From Lachnospiraceae bacterium (GTDB taxonomy: Bacteria > Bacillota > Clostridia > Lachnospirales > Lachnospiraceae): DNA of 64,000 nt. Each line of letters opens with the position of its first letter. Positions within the stretch are counted from its first letter, which is position 1. The DNA is taken from positions 1 to 64,000 of the forward strand of contig JAFRUR010000036.1 in assembly GCA_017438775.1 (NCBI GenBank), in the 5' to 3' direction. This document shows, one piece after another, positions 51,002-60,308 of the stretch. Under the pieces are notes generated by a model, which was given only the letters and a program-made list of their open reading frames with translations, had not been told where the DNA came from and searched no databases. Position numbers and translations under genes: made by a program.

Positions 51002-52555
51002 TCACCTCACCCGCTTCAGGACCCCGGTCAGCCTCCCCTCCGCGTAAAACTCCCTCTTCGGAATCAGGTCTCCGACCATGCCGTCATGCGTGTATTCCGG
51101 GAAAAACAGCACGTTCGGGTCCTTCCGGAACGTCGCGGAGAACAGCAGTTTCGGATACGGGATCCGCAGCCACTGCGTATAGGTCTCTTCGGTAAACCCG
51201 TCCCGGTCCGTGCAGAAAACAGCAATTTTGTCCGGGTCGAGCCTTTGTTTCCGCTCTTCCCACTTTTCCTTCGCTTCCGAACACAGGTCATAATGCTGGA
51301 AGAAAACAGGAATATCGTCCAGATAGCCGACCGGGTATTCCTCTCCCCACGTCATCCGCAGATCCGCTTTCAGATAGTGATCCAGATTCAGGACAAACCT
51401 GACGAAGTCCGGAGACCGGAAATACAGGTTGATCGTCGGAGACAGGAACTGCTGCCCAAGGTCGTGATAGACGACGCCGCCGATGCAGTTCTGCGAGAGT
51501 ATCGAGTATGTCCCGCCCTGCAGCTGTTTCTTCACGGAAGCGACGGTCCGCCGCAGCCGCAGCTGACCGATTCTTCCCTGAATCCAGGAAAACACCTGTC
51601 TGACGGCCTTTGCGACGTCCTTTGCCCTGCCCTTATGAAGGACAGCGGCTTCCCTCCGGTAGTGCTCCTCTGCCCTGCCGTCCCCCATGATCTTCTCGAT
51701 CAGCGCCAGTTTTTCCTTTTTGTTCCGGCTTTTGTCGAGAACGGTCCGATAGACGTTATTCTTCTTCGTTTTCGCAATGGCAGTTTTATACTGCCTGACG
51801 CAGTCCGGATCGTCTTCGCCGGCAAGAGCCAGGACTTTTCGAAAGCGTTTATACTCGAGTTCTTCGTCCTGCTTTCCGAACCCGCTCATCAGCGAAGTGG
51901 CTTTTGACCGGGTATAGAAATACAGGGGTTCGTTCAAAACGCGGAGATCCCGGATGCCGCTGCATTCCAGGTAATCCAGCACGAACTGGAAATCTTCTCC
52001 CATGCTCTGCGTTTCATCGAAGCGCAGATGGTTCTTCTCGATGATCTCTCTTCGAAATGCCTTGTTCCAGATCTGCTGGAGATGGACCCGGTCGAGCAGC
52101 GCAAACAGCTGCTTTTCCGTCAGTTCGTATTCGTTCTCCCCGTTCCTGTTCCAGACATAATCCTGTTTTTGGCCGTGGAGATAATCGAGAAAGCGGAAGC
52201 CGCAGACCGGCAGGGAATCCGGATACCGCTCTGCCGCACCGATCAGTTTCCCGGCGTATCTCCCCGACACCCAGTCATCGCTGTCAACAAACAGAACGTA
52301 CTTGCCCTCGGCCAGAGACAGGCCGTGATTTCTGGTGAAGGAGACGCCCGAATTCACCTCGTTCCGAACGGCGCAGACATTTTCGTTTTCTTCGCTGAGT
52401 TTCCGGCAAAGGTCCCAGCTCCCATCAGTCGAGCAGTCATCGACAAGGATGATCCGGACATTCGGAACAGAGCCGAACAGAATCGACTCCGCACACTTCT
52501 GAAGCGTGGTCTCCGAATTGTAGACCGGTATGATAATACTTGCCGAATAGATCAT
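51002..52555 (-). CDS. GT2 glycosyltransferase fused to a DUF1919-like domain
   Basis: The 517-residue product has an N-terminal GT2 domain (about residues 4-240; SIIIPVYNSETTL, LVDDCSTDGSW and FVDSDDWV). A helical linker rich in Lys leads to a C-terminal domain from about residue 330 that begins ILSQNCIGGVVYHDLGQQF, followed by LSPTINLYF, the opening of DUF1919 proteins known from exopolysaccharide loci. The DUF1919 function is unknown. ATG 52555 is preferred to the TTG at 52573. The two parts normally occur as separate proteins, so their fusion suggests they act on the same unit. Confidence 0.85.
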   Translation of the reverse strand: MIYSASIIIPVYNSETTLQKCAESILFGSVPNVRIILVDDCSTDGSWDLCRKLSEENENVCAVRNEVNSGVSFTRNHGLSLAEGKYVLFVDSDDWVSGRYAGKLIGAAERYPDSLPVCGFRFLDYLHGQKQDYVWNRNGENEYELTEKQLFALLDRVHLQQIWNKAFRREIIEKNHLRFDETQSMGEDFQFVLDYLECSGIRDLRVLNEPLYFYTRSKATSLMSGFGKQDEELEYKRFRKVLALAGEDDPDCVRQYKTAIAKTKKNNVYRTVLDKSRNKKEKLALIEKIMGDGRAEEHYRREAAVLHKGRAKDVAKAVRQVFSWIQGRIGQLRLRRTVASVKKQLQGGTYSILSQNCIGGVVYHDLGQQFLSPTINLYFRSPDFVRFVLNLDHYLKADLRMTWGEEYPVGYLDDIPVFFQHYDLCSEAKEKWEERKQRLDPDKIAVFCTDRDGFTEETYTQWLRIPYPKLLFSATFRKDPNVLFFPEYTHDGMVGDLIPKREFYAEGRLTGVLKRVR

Positions 52556-52573
52556 GAGATGTCCCTGCTCCAA

Positions 52574-53554
52574 TCAGTCAAAGAGCTCGCCCGCGGGCTT
52601 CGAATGCTCCGCCACGCGCCTGCGTTTCTTCAAAAAGCCTCCGGGGGATGTGTACTTCAGCCGCAGAAGGGCCAGATCCGTTCCCCGGTCTTCCCCGGAA
52701 AACCGGCACTGTCTCCATCGTCTGCGCAGCGTTTTCTGAATCTGTTCGATCTCTTTCTCCGTCACGCAGGGGTCCTGGGACATCCAGTTCATTATGAAGA
52801 GAAACTCGCGCCGGAACGCCCCGGACAGCTGCGGATACCGCGCTTCGATCCGGTCGAGCCGCTTTCCGAGATGATCCAGACGGTCCGAGACGATTCTCAT
52901 GCGGTGCTCCGGCGTCCCCATCGCGCCGGACCTGCGTTTGCGGTAGTTGTAGACGACCCTGTCCCTGCAGGCGACCTTCTTCGCGTTCATGACGCCCTGG
53001 TACGTGAAGTACTCGTCGTCCACGACGTGGCCCGTTTCGAAGCGGATCCCGTCGAACAGTTCCCGCCGGTACAGCTTGTCCCAGAGAAGGCTGCAGGTCC
53101 AGTCTTCGGTAAATCTCTCCAGAAAGGCGATCTGGTCCATATCCCGGCCGGCCGCCCTGCAGATGTGATCCACCGTGCGGTCCGCGTACACGTCCCGGAA
53201 GCTGCACTGGACGATGTCCGCGCCGCTCTTCTCCAGTTCACCGACCATATAGGCAAAGGCATCCGGCTCGACCCAGTCGTCGCTGTCCACAAACGCCAGA
53301 TACTCGCCCGAGGCGCGGTCCAGCCCGGTATTCTTGGCCGCCGCCGCCCCGCCGTTTGCCTGGTGGAACACCCGGATTCGCGGATCTTTCGCCGCGTAAG
53401 CATCACAAAGAGAACCTGACTGGTCCGTGGATCCGTCGTCGATCACCAGGATCTCCAGGTTCCGGTACGTCTGGCTTACCAGACTCTCCAGACATCTTTC
53501 GACGTACCGCTCCACGTTGTAGACCGGCACGATCACGCTGATCCGACCGTTCAA
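52574..53554 (-). CDS. GT2-family glycosyltransferase with TTG start
   Basis: The 326-residue enzyme has RISVIVPVYNVERYVERCLESL, VIDDGSTDQSG and FVDSDDWVEPDAF, the GT2 A-fold marks. I place the start at TTG 53554, because AGGAG lies five bases before it and the codon overlaps the stop of the upstream acetyltransferase gene in TTGA; no in-frame ATG is near. The long open frame upstream is the acetyltransferase gene in another frame. It is closely related in its first 100 residues to the GT2 at 44824-45822. Confidence 0.88.
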   Translation of the reverse strand: MNGRISVIVPVYNVERYVERCLESLVSQTYRNLEILVIDDGSTDQSGSLCDAYAAKDPRIRVFHQANGGAAAAKNTGLDRASGEYLAFVDSDDWVEPDAFAYMVGELEKSGADIVQCSFRDVYADRTVDHICRAAGRDMDQIAFLERFTEDWTCSLLWDKLYRRELFDGIRFETGHVVDDEYFTYQGVMNAKKVACRDRVVYNYRKRRSGAMGTPEHRMRIVSDRLDHLGKRLDRIEARYPQLSGAFRREFLFIMNWMSQDPCVTEKEIEQIQKTLRRRWRQCRFSGEDRGTDLALLRLKYTSPGGFLKKRRRVAEHSKPAGELFD

Positions 53555-54114
53555 GGATGCTCCTGTCTGACGTTTTTTGCCGGCAGACCGGCCAGGGTGA
53601 TATCGTCCTCCGGAAAACTGGCCGTCACGACGGCGTTGGCCCCGACCCGCACGCGGTTCCCCAGCGTGACCGGACCGATCACCGCCGCGCCGAACCCCAG
53701 GTCCAGGCCGTCGCCGATCACCGGATTCTCGTCCGTTTTCCCGTTGTTGCCGATGCAGTTGTTCCCGTGAAAGACCGCGTCCGCGCCGATTCTTGCGGCC
53801 TCGTTCACAATGAGGCCGCCGTGGTGATAGATCGCGACGCCCGGCCCCAGCGTGTTGGGCGGAATCTTGAAGCCGAGCCGCTCTCCCAGGCGGTTTTTGC
53901 GGAGGCGGAACCAGTGCGCCAGGACCCGGTCGACGGGCCCGCGGCAGCGGTTCAGATGAAGTTCTTCCCTCCGCAGAAAGCGGAGATATTTTACGATCCG
54001 CCACGCCGGATCGCCGGTCAGAACGCACACGAGCCGGTCGCGCCCGGAGAGCGCGTGAAAGAACGCCATGTCGCGGCCCAGATACTCTTTCAGCTGTGCT
54101 TTGTCCGTGATCAC
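53551..54114 (-). CDS. Serine acetyltransferase-like left-handed beta-helix protein
   Basis: The 187-residue protein has a helical N-terminus of about 85 residues and hexapeptide repeats from about residue 95 (LGPGVAIYHHGGLIVNEAARIGADAVFHGNN and VTLGNRVRVGANAVVTASF, given by their LGPG, IGADA and VGANAVV cores). The His in IYHHGG matches the catalytic position of SAT enzymes. In glycan loci such proteins acetylate sugars rather than serine. A second, different member lies 70 bases upstream. Confidence 0.82.
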   Translation of the reverse strand: MITDKAQLKEYLGRDMAFFHALSGRDRLVCVLTGDPAWRIVKYLRFLRREELHLNRCRGPVDRVLAHWFRLRKNRLGERLGFKIPPNTLGPGVAIYHHGGLIVNEAARIGADAVFHGNNCIGNNGKTDENPVIGDGLDLGFGAAVIGPVTLGNRVRVGANAVVTASFPEDDITLAGLPAKNVRQEHP

Positions 54115-54183
54115 GGGGTCCCTCCTCTCTCATCAAAGCGCACAAAACCCTCAAAACCCGCTGCGGGTCCTCCCGGGCAGAAC

Positions 54184-54753
54184 TTACCGGATCCTCACGG
54201 CCGGAATGCCGCCCATGACGGCTCCCGGTTCCACGTCCTTCACAACGACGGCATTCGCCCCGATGACGGCGCCGTCGCCTACCGTGATATTCCCCAGCAC
54301 CTTCGCGCCGCAGGTGATCATGACGTTATTTCCGATCACGGGCGCCTTCGTCTGATCCCGGTATCCGACGGTCACCTGCTGGTTGATCCAACAGTTCTCT
54401 CCGACCGATTCCGCCGTGACCATCGTGGCAAACCCGTGCTGGATATACAGGCCGCCCCCGATCTCCTTCGCCTCAAGAAACAGCGTGTCGAGGGGACGGT
54501 ACCAGAGCCGAATCCAAAAGCGGTACAGCCGGCGCGCCCGGTTGCGGTACACGAAAAGATTCCGGAACTCCTTCTTCGAGCCGAGCAGAGAAGCCAGGAC
54601 ATTTCGGTCCGACCCGGAGAGATGACAGATCTCTCTCCAGCGGGCGAGGTCCATCCGCAGTTTTTCGTCCTTCCAGTCGACGCCCGGAGCGACCGGGAGG
54701 AAGCGGAGCCGGATCAGAATGGTCTGCAGTTTTTTGAGCAGTGTCGTCATCAT
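54184..54753 (-). CDS. Serine acetyltransferase-like left-handed beta-helix protein
   Basis: About 189 residues with a helical N-terminal half and hexapeptide repeats with GGGLYIQHGFATMV, NCWINQQVTVGY and VIGANAVVVKDVEPGAVMGGIPA. The catalytic His is in IQHG. It should acetylate a glycan component or act as SAT. ATG 54753 or 54750 is the likely start, both behind AGGTGG. A perfect 14-base palindrome (54762-54775) lies just upstream, across the previous stop codon. Confidence 0.82.
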   Translation of the reverse strand: MMTTLLKKLQTILIRLRFLPVAPGVDWKDEKLRMDLARWREICHLSGSDRNVLASLLGSKKEFRNLFVYRNRARRLYRFWIRLWYRPLDTLFLEAKEIGGGLYIQHGFATMVTAESVGENCWINQQVTVGYRDQTKAPVIGNNVMITCGAKVLGNITVGDGAVIGANAVVVKDVEPGAVMGGIPAVRIR

Positions 54754-54771
54754 TTCCACCTGTGACCGCGG

Positions 54772-55620
54772 TCACGTCTCCCTGTTTGCAGGCGCCTCTC
54801 CGGACAAAGTGTCGTCCGCCGTCACATACGGTTTTCTTTTTGAGAGTTTCATGAAAAGTTTCCAAAACAGCCGGCTCGGCAGCGACTTCATCGTAAAGAC
54901 ACCCAGGTGCGCGGCGACGTTGCGGAATACGTACTCCAGTCTGCTGTCGACGTAGGGCTGATTCGTCTCGCCGATGTTCCCGAACATTCTGGGATAGGTA
55001 CGGAAACTGCCGACGTCCGCGTCGGAATGGATCAGGGTGAGCCAGTAGCAGATCTCCATGTCCCGGCGCCTGATGTCGTCGCAGTACTGGTACACGTCCC
55101 GCATCAGGCGCCAGTAGTCGTCCTTGTTCATCTTGAAGATCCAGGTCATGACCCAGCCGATTCCGTCGTAGGAGATGAACTCGTTCTGATGACGGCGGCA
55201 GGTGCGGTACACCTTATCGATATTCTCGATCGGAAGGCGGCCCGAGACCTTGTAGAAAAAGGTCTGGTTCTTCATCTCCTCGCTCTGCTCGAGCGCTTCC
55301 TGCACCAGCAGGGCGTCTCCGTACCCTTTCCCGTGCTTTTTCGTCTCCTCCACGGGTCTGGACCCGGTCAGGAACTCGATCCGCTTCCCGTGCTCCGCAG
55401 CCAGCGCCCGAAACCCGTCATAGTCAAAGGGGTAGCCCGAATTCTCGATGTAGATGATCGGGTTCATCTTCGTCTCGCAGATATACCGGCGCAGGGTGCT
55501 CTCGTACAGATGGACGCGCGCCTCCAGGTCCTTCACCGGGCCGCCCAGAGCCGTCGGGTCCAGCGTCGCGGTGATGACCGTCGGGTATTCGGTTTTTGAT
55601 CGATTCCTTTTTGCCGCCAT
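54772..55620 (-). CDS. Unrecognised protein of glycan locus, glycosyltransferase-like
   Basis: The 282-residue soluble protein begins with a basic stretch and then YPTVITATLDPTALGG. It contains IYIENSGYPFDYDGF, KGYGDALLVQEALE, FYKVSGRLPIENID and a C-terminal FRTYPRMFGNIGETNQPY. The middle resembles GT-A proteins in which VSGR sits near the sugar-nucleotide site, but no DxD motif is evident and I do not recognise the family. ATG 55620 is favoured by AAAGGA; earlier in-frame starts at 55641 and GTG 55674 are possible. Confidence 0.6.
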   Translation of the reverse strand: MAAKRNRSKTEYPTVITATLDPTALGGPVKDLEARVHLYESTLRRYICETKMNPIIYIENSGYPFDYDGFRALAAEHGKRIEFLTGSRPVEETKKHGKGYGDALLVQEALEQSEEMKNQTFFYKVSGRLPIENIDKVYRTCRRHQNEFISYDGIGWVMTWIFKMNKDDYWRLMRDVYQYCDDIRRRDMEICYWLTLIHSDADVGSFRTYPRMFGNIGETNQPYVDSRLEYVFRNVAAHLGVFTMKSLPSRLFWKLFMKLSKRKPYVTADDTLSGEAPANRET

Positions 55621-55681
55621 AAGCATCCTTTGTTTCGACATGCGGATGAAGGTCTTTCGTCCGAAAAACAGCACTCTTTTC

Positions 55682-56830
55682 TCAAAAGCCGAGTTTTCCC
55701 CGGATCCGCTGCAGAAGCCCCCTCTTTTCCGGAGGGTCCAGACACTGCCGGATCGTCTCTGTCACCGGCGCTCCCGCCTCCAGCGAGGCGAAAAACCGCT
55801 CCCGTTCCGGATGCGCCGGCGAGCTTCGGAGCGCGCTCGGGTTTTGCGCAGCAGCCTGCTCTGCCGTCAGCGGATATGTGCGGAAACCCGGGGCGACGGC
55901 GTCCCATGCCCGGCGTCCCGCCTCGGTGTGGATCAGGACCAGGGACGTCCCTTTATCGTCATCAAATTCCGGCGCGATGTCCCAGATCCCCCAGCCGTCT
56001 CCCAGCGTCAGGTCGCTGCAGCGCCCGATGCCCTTGAAGCCGCACTGCGCGCAGGAGGGGCGCAGATAAAGGTTCTGAACAAAGCCCCGCAGGAACGGGT
56101 CCTGTGCCTGGTGCATCCGGTACTGCGATCCGTCCTCATACCCGATCTTCACGCTGTAGGCGTAGCGGCTCCAGCCCGTCTCCTTGTTTCTCAGGTCGAT
56201 GTCCCGGACGGCGGCTCCCGCCGCGTCCGTGCGCCGGCGCTCAGCGAGGTACTTCTCCCAGACCAGGGGCGAGGGGACGCCGTGGCAGATCATGTCGACC
56301 AGAAGCAGCGACTCATACTTTCTTCCCAGAAACCGGTCCAGTCCCGCCGTCTGGCAGGGGGTCCCGACAAACAGAACGCTTCGCCCCTTCTTCAGCGCAT
56401 CCCTGAGTTCGGGAAAGCACGGCTCCGCGGCGCTCTGCGCGTATTTGGCGCCCCGCATCCGGCCGAGTTCCTCCGGCCGGCCGGTCACGACATGCGTGAC
56501 CCGGTGCGCCTCATCGTAAACCGCGGCGCAGACCAGACCGTCTTCGGAAAGAACCTGCCGTGCGAGCGCGGTAAACACGCCCCCGGAAGAGCTCTGCCCG
56601 CGGACCGCCTCGTCGCGATTCTGCGCGGCAAGGACCGACGTCTCCTGCGAGACGGCCGGCGCGTGATCGGCCGGACAGACCGCTTCGCACATGCCGCAGG
56701 AGATGCAGCGGTCCGCGTCGATCTGCGGATACCGAAAGCCCTCCGCGTCCGCCGTCATCGCTATGCAGTTCTGCGGACATGCCGCTGCGCAGGCACCGCA
56801 GCCGGTGCAGCGCGCCTTTTCAGGAAGCAT
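55682..56830 (-). CDS. Ferredoxin/FdhB-type (F420 hydrogenase beta-like) protein
   Basis: The 382-residue product begins MLPEKARCTGCGACAAACP with a full 4Fe-4S motif and a second set in CISCGMCEAVCP; the rest resembles the coenzyme F420 hydrogenase/dehydrogenase beta family, with VFVGTPCQTAGLDRFLG and a further cysteine pair in CAQCGFKG. It should pass electrons to an unknown acceptor. In Firmicute surface-glycan loci it is often beside a polysaccharide pyruvyl transferase gene, as here. ATG 56830 is chosen over a TTG at 56869. Confidence 0.85.
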   Translation of the reverse strand: MLPEKARCTGCGACAAACPQNCIAMTADAEGFRYPQIDADRCISCGMCEAVCPADHAPAVSQETSVLAAQNRDEAVRGQSSSGGVFTALARQVLSEDGLVCAAVYDEAHRVTHVVTGRPEELGRMRGAKYAQSAAEPCFPELRDALKKGRSVLFVGTPCQTAGLDRFLGRKYESLLLVDMICHGVPSPLVWEKYLAERRRTDAAGAAVRDIDLRNKETGWSRYAYSVKIGYEDGSQYRMHQAQDPFLRGFVQNLYLRPSCAQCGFKGIGRCSDLTLGDGWGIWDIAPEFDDDKGTSLVLIHTEAGRRAWDAVAPGFRTYPLTAEQAAAQNPSALRSSPAHPERERFFASLEAGAPVTETIRQCLDPPEKRGLLQRIRGKLGF

Positions 56831-56933
56831 ATGTATCACCCGGATTGACCGGCCCCTTCTCTGCTGCAAAAATCTTCCGGCCGTCTTAAAGGATCCTGCT
56901 GCCCCGCCTTTCCGAATACGGAAGCGCGCCGCC

Positions 56934-58079
56934 TTACCGGAACAGCTCCAGATCCGCAGGGATCCTCGCCATCTCCCGGTACGCGGGCATGACCGCCTCC
57001 AGCCGGCTCCTGACCTCCTTCTCGTGATCCTTCAGCCAGTCAAACGCATCGCTCAGTTCGAACTCCGTCTTCAGACCCTGGACCGGAAGCACGTAGTGTT
57101 CCTCCGTCCCGAACAGGTCGAGCGCGATGCTCCTTGACTTCGTGGAGTACCCCACGACGACCGTCGGGACCCCCGTGGAATACGCCGCGATCGTCGCGTG
57201 CGTCCTCGCGCCGACAAAGAACCGGCACCTGGCGATATAGCCCTTAAGCTGCATCGCCGTCCCCTCCGTGATCCGGCAGGTCCGGCCGGTCTCCCGGAAC
57301 TCGTCGTGCAGGAGGCGCAGCGGCGCCATGTCGTCGTTGTGGCTCCAGAATACGTGGGGGATCAAGCAGATATTCATCTCCGTTTTCCCGAGGATATTCC
57401 GGATCAGATTCCGGTAATTCTCCAGAATCACGGACCTCTCCGTCCCGTACTGCATGATCAGGGGGCTGACGTTGATTCCGACGGTGTTCCCCTCAGCAAA
57501 GCCCTCCGGGAGCGGCAGGTCCTCCCTCCCCAGCAGGAAGGCAGGGTCCGCCACGCGGATCACATGGGAGTTCACCTCTTTCAGAAGGTCATACGTCAGC
57601 GGTTCCCGCGCGGTGATCAGATCGTATCCCGCCAGGTCTTCCCGGATCTCCGGCGTCAGCGCCTCCGGGTCGACCGAGCACGCCCAGAGAACGGACGCTT
57701 TGCAGCACCTGCGGATCTCGCGGTTGAGCTGCGCATTGTACTTTGCCGACCACGGATAGCAGTAATTGTCGCCGCCGACGCTGACCGCGGCCGCGTCCCG
57801 GAACAGTTCCCGGAGAAATACCTTCAGGTTCGCGTCGCCCTGATGCAGCACGCGCCGTCCCCAGAAAGCCTTCAGATGCGCGAGCGAATACCGCGCGATC
57901 TCCTCGGAGACCACGACTCTCTCAAATCCCCGGTCGGCGCCGCACGCTTCGTCTTCCGGTTTTGCGCCGGACCACAGGATCAGATCTTTCGGGCCGCGCA
58001 GGATCTCCGACGTCGTGCGGATGATCGCCTCGCAGCCGCGGTTCCCGCTGCCGGTGTGCATGTACAGTACTTTTTTCAT
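56934..58079 (-). CDS. Polysaccharide pyruvyl transferase family protein
   Basis: The 381-residue protein has the family opening YMHTGSGNRGCEAIIRTT (residues 6-23), a middle domain with SVGGDNYCYPW, and a C-terminal half with FFVGARTHATIAAYSTGVPTVVVGYSTKS, the PS_pyruv_trans signature with its H-x-x-I-x-A core. It probably adds a ketal pyruvate to a sugar of the second polymer, although some members have other roles. It is 12 bases from the ABC ATPase gene. Confidence 0.88.
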   Translation of the reverse strand: MKKVLYMHTGSGNRGCEAIIRTTSEILRGPKDLILWSGAKPEDEACGADRGFERVVVSEEIARYSLAHLKAFWGRRVLHQGDANLKVFLRELFRDAAAVSVGGDNYCYPWSAKYNAQLNREIRRCCKASVLWACSVDPEALTPEIREDLAGYDLITAREPLTYDLLKEVNSHVIRVADPAFLLGREDLPLPEGFAEGNTVGINVSPLIMQYGTERSVILENYRNLIRNILGKTEMNICLIPHVFWSHNDDMAPLRLLHDEFRETGRTCRITEGTAMQLKGYIARCRFFVGARTHATIAAYSTGVPTVVVGYSTKSRSIALDLFGTEEHYVLPVQGLKTEFELSDAFDWLKDHEKEVRSRLEAVMPAYREMARIPADLELFR

Positions 58080-58091
58080 GGCTATGGCGGC

Positions 58092-59390
58092 TTATTCGCC
58101 GGGATCCTCTTCCTGATCTTTCACACGGATCATCTTCTCGAACAGAACATTGCCCCAGTACTTCTTCTGCCAGACGGTGTTGTAATAGATCACCGCGCTG
58201 CTCACCCGAAAGCCAATGGCCTGGATGATGTGCGTGATCTTGACATAGTCCTCTTTTCTCCGGTCGTACAGGACCGGGTCGAACAGATACGAGCCCGGGG
58301 CCAGTTCTCCCGTGCGCAGGACCATGGTGATCTCCGTCACGCCCGCGCCGATGGAGAATTCCTCGGACGGCACCAGGCCGATGGCCTCGCCCGACAGGGA
58401 CGTCACGACGCAGCGAAAGCCCGCCGACGCCATCGGGATACGGCTGTTGATTCGAAACGTGATTTCCAGATCCTCCCCCTGTTCCACGTCCGACGAAGAA
58501 AGAACGACGGACTCGATCCAGGCCGACTTTTCGCCCTCCGGCCCCTGATCCTCTTCGGTGAAGGCATAGGCGGACCGGATCAGCGCGTCTTTGGAGGCCG
58601 AGTAAAGGCTGATCGCCTTCTCGACGTCGCCGTCAAAGATCACCTTTCCCTGGTCCATCACGATGCAGCGGCTGCAGAGCTGGCGGATCGTGTTCATGTT
58701 GTGGCTGACGTAGAGGACGGTCCTTCCCTCTTTCATGGCGGCCTCGCGCATCTTGCCAAGGCACTTCTTCTGAAATGCCATATCGCCGACGGCCAGGACC
58801 TCGTCCATGATCATGATCTCGTTGTCCAGGTGCGCCGCGACCGAGAACGCCAGCTTGACGTACATGCCGCTGGAATAGCGCTTGACGGGCGTGTCGATGA
58901 AATCGCGCACCTCGGAGAACTCGACGATCTGCTCCATCTTCTTGTCGATCTCCGCCTTGGTCATGCCGAGGATGGTGCCGTTCATGTAGATGTTCTCGCG
59001 TCCGGTCATCTCGCCGTTGAAACCGGTGCCGACTTCCAGCATCGACGCCACGCGGCCGTACAGGTCGATCTCGCCCGCCGTCGGCGCGGTCACGCGGGAC
59101 AGGAGCTTGAGCAGCGTGCTCTTTCCGGCGCCGTTGCTTCCGATGATGCCGACCGCCTCGCCCTGATAGATCGTCAGGTCGATCCCGTTGAGCGCCATAA
59201 ACGACTGACCGATCAGTCTCTGATCCTGGCCGATGACCGTATTCGGATCTTCTTTCCCGTGCTTTCTCGCCCACCAGCTCTGGAGGTCCGCCTGCAGCGT
59301 CCTGCCGCCGATCTGGCCCAGGACATATCGCTTTTTGACTCCGGAGATCCGGATGGCGACCTTGCGGGAATCGTTTGTCATGTCTGCCAT
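58092..59390 (-). CDS. wzt: Polysaccharide ABC exporter ATPase (Wzt type)
   Basis: The 432-residue protein has an N-terminal ATPase domain with Walker A GSNGAGKST at residues 84-92, the O-antigen exporter features EVGTGFNGEMTGRENIYMNG and YSSGMYVKLAFSVAAH, and Walker B IMIMDEVLAVGD. From about residue 285 a beta-rich domain follows, like the carbohydrate-binding C-terminus of Wzt proteins that recognise a modified polymer end. ATG 59390 follows GGGGGCTCGAG. It works with the Wzm permease directly upstream. Confidence 0.93.
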   Translation of the reverse strand: MADMTNDSRKVAIRISGVKKRYVLGQIGGRTLQADLQSWWARKHGKEDPNTVIGQDQRLIGQSFMALNGIDLTIYQGEAVGIIGSNGAGKSTLLKLLSRVTAPTAGEIDLYGRVASMLEVGTGFNGEMTGRENIYMNGTILGMTKAEIDKKMEQIVEFSEVRDFIDTPVKRYSSGMYVKLAFSVAAHLDNEIMIMDEVLAVGDMAFQKKCLGKMREAAMKEGRTVLYVSHNMNTIRQLCSRCIVMDQGKVIFDGDVEKAISLYSASKDALIRSAYAFTEEDQGPEGEKSAWIESVVLSSSDVEQGEDLEITFRINSRIPMASAGFRCVVTSLSGEAIGLVPSEEFSIGAGVTEITMVLRTGELAPGSYLFDPVLYDRRKEDYVKITHIIQAIGFRVSSAVIYYNTVWQKKYWGNVLFEKMIRVKDQEEDPGE

Positions 59391-59401
59391 CTCGAGCCCC
59401 C

Positions 59402-60247
59402 TTACACCGTATCCATGAAGGTCTTTTCCACGCGGTTGAAGATCAGGATGCCAAGGATCATCACCGCGAACGTAAAGACGATCGACCAGATCAGGTACCC
59501 GGCCACGATGGTCCCCTGCCCCAGAAACGCATAGCGGAACACCTCCACCGGCAGGGTCACCGGGTTGATCAGCATGATGTTCCGGGTGAGGCTCGGGCCC
59601 ACGATGGAGAGCGAGTACACGATGGGCGTCGCGTACATCCAAAGCTGAACGCCGAACCCGACCAGAATGGACAGGTCGCGGTATTTCGTCGTCAGGCTGG
59701 ACACGATGATGCCGACGCCCAGCCCCATCATCCCGAGCTGCAGCAGCACAAAGGGAAGCACGGGCCAATACGCCCAGTGCGGATGGACCTCGCCCCGGAG
59801 CAGGAAGAACACCAGGAAGGCACCGACCAGCAGCATCTGGATCGCAAAGCGGATGAGCGCGGAGATCATATTGGAGATCGGGATCGACAGACGGGGGAAA
59901 TACACCTTGCCGAAGACGGCGGCGTTGCTCGTAAACGTCGTGGCGTTCTGCGTGATGCAGTTCGCGTAATAGTTCCAGAGCGCCGTGCTGGTGAAGTAAA
60001 ACAGGATCTTCGGAATGCCGTCCGTCCCGAACCCGGCGATCTCGCCGAACACCAGCGTGTGGATGATGCTGGTGATCAGGGGATTCAGGAAGATCCAGGC
60101 CGGTCCCAGGACCGTCTGTTTGAACGTCAGCGCGAAGCTGCGCTTCGTAAACAACACGATCAAATCGCGGTAATCCCAGACCTCTCTGAGATTCAGCGAC
60201 AATCCCTTCGGTTTTGACGTTATGTGGATGTGGTAATTCGTATCCAT
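59402..60247 (-). CDS. wzm: Polysaccharide ABC exporter permease (Wzm type)
   Basis: The 281-residue ABC-2 permease has an N-terminal amphipathic region, LREVWDYRDLIVLFTKRSF, and six hydrophobic segments, with FKQTVLGPAWIFLNPL and LTTKYRDLSILVGFGVQLWMYATPIVY, the family core. It exports a completed lipid-linked polymer, in contrast to the Wzx/Wzy route of the first locus. It lies 12 bases before the wzt start. Confidence 0.93.
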   Translation of the reverse strand: MDTNYHIHITSKPKGLSLNLREVWDYRDLIVLFTKRSFALTFKQTVLGPAWIFLNPLITSIIHTLVFGEIAGFGTDGIPKILFYFTSTALWNYYANCITQNATTFTSNAAVFGKVYFPRLSIPISNMISALIRFAIQMLLVGAFLVFFLLRGEVHPHWAYWPVLPFVLLQLGMMGLGVGIIVSSLTTKYRDLSILVGFGVQLWMYATPIVYSLSIVGPSLTRNIMLINPVTLPVEVFRYAFLGQGTIVAGYLIWSIVFTFAVMILGILIFNRVEKTFMDTV

Positions 60248-60308
60248 AGGTCCTAATTCCGTGACTCTCCCATCAGCGGTTTGCCGGTTTCCAAAAACAG
60301 CGCATCCT

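Noticed and set aside
57198-59534. A 778-codon plus-strand frame opposite the pyruvyl transferase and wzt
   Set aside because: It has Arg/His/Val-rich shadow composition and overlaps clear genes on the minus strand.
58092-59768. A longer start for the Wzt ATPase reaching into the permease gene
   Set aside because: The extra 126 residues are the permease gene read in another frame; ATG 59390 has a Shine-Dalgarno sequence and the family-typical start.
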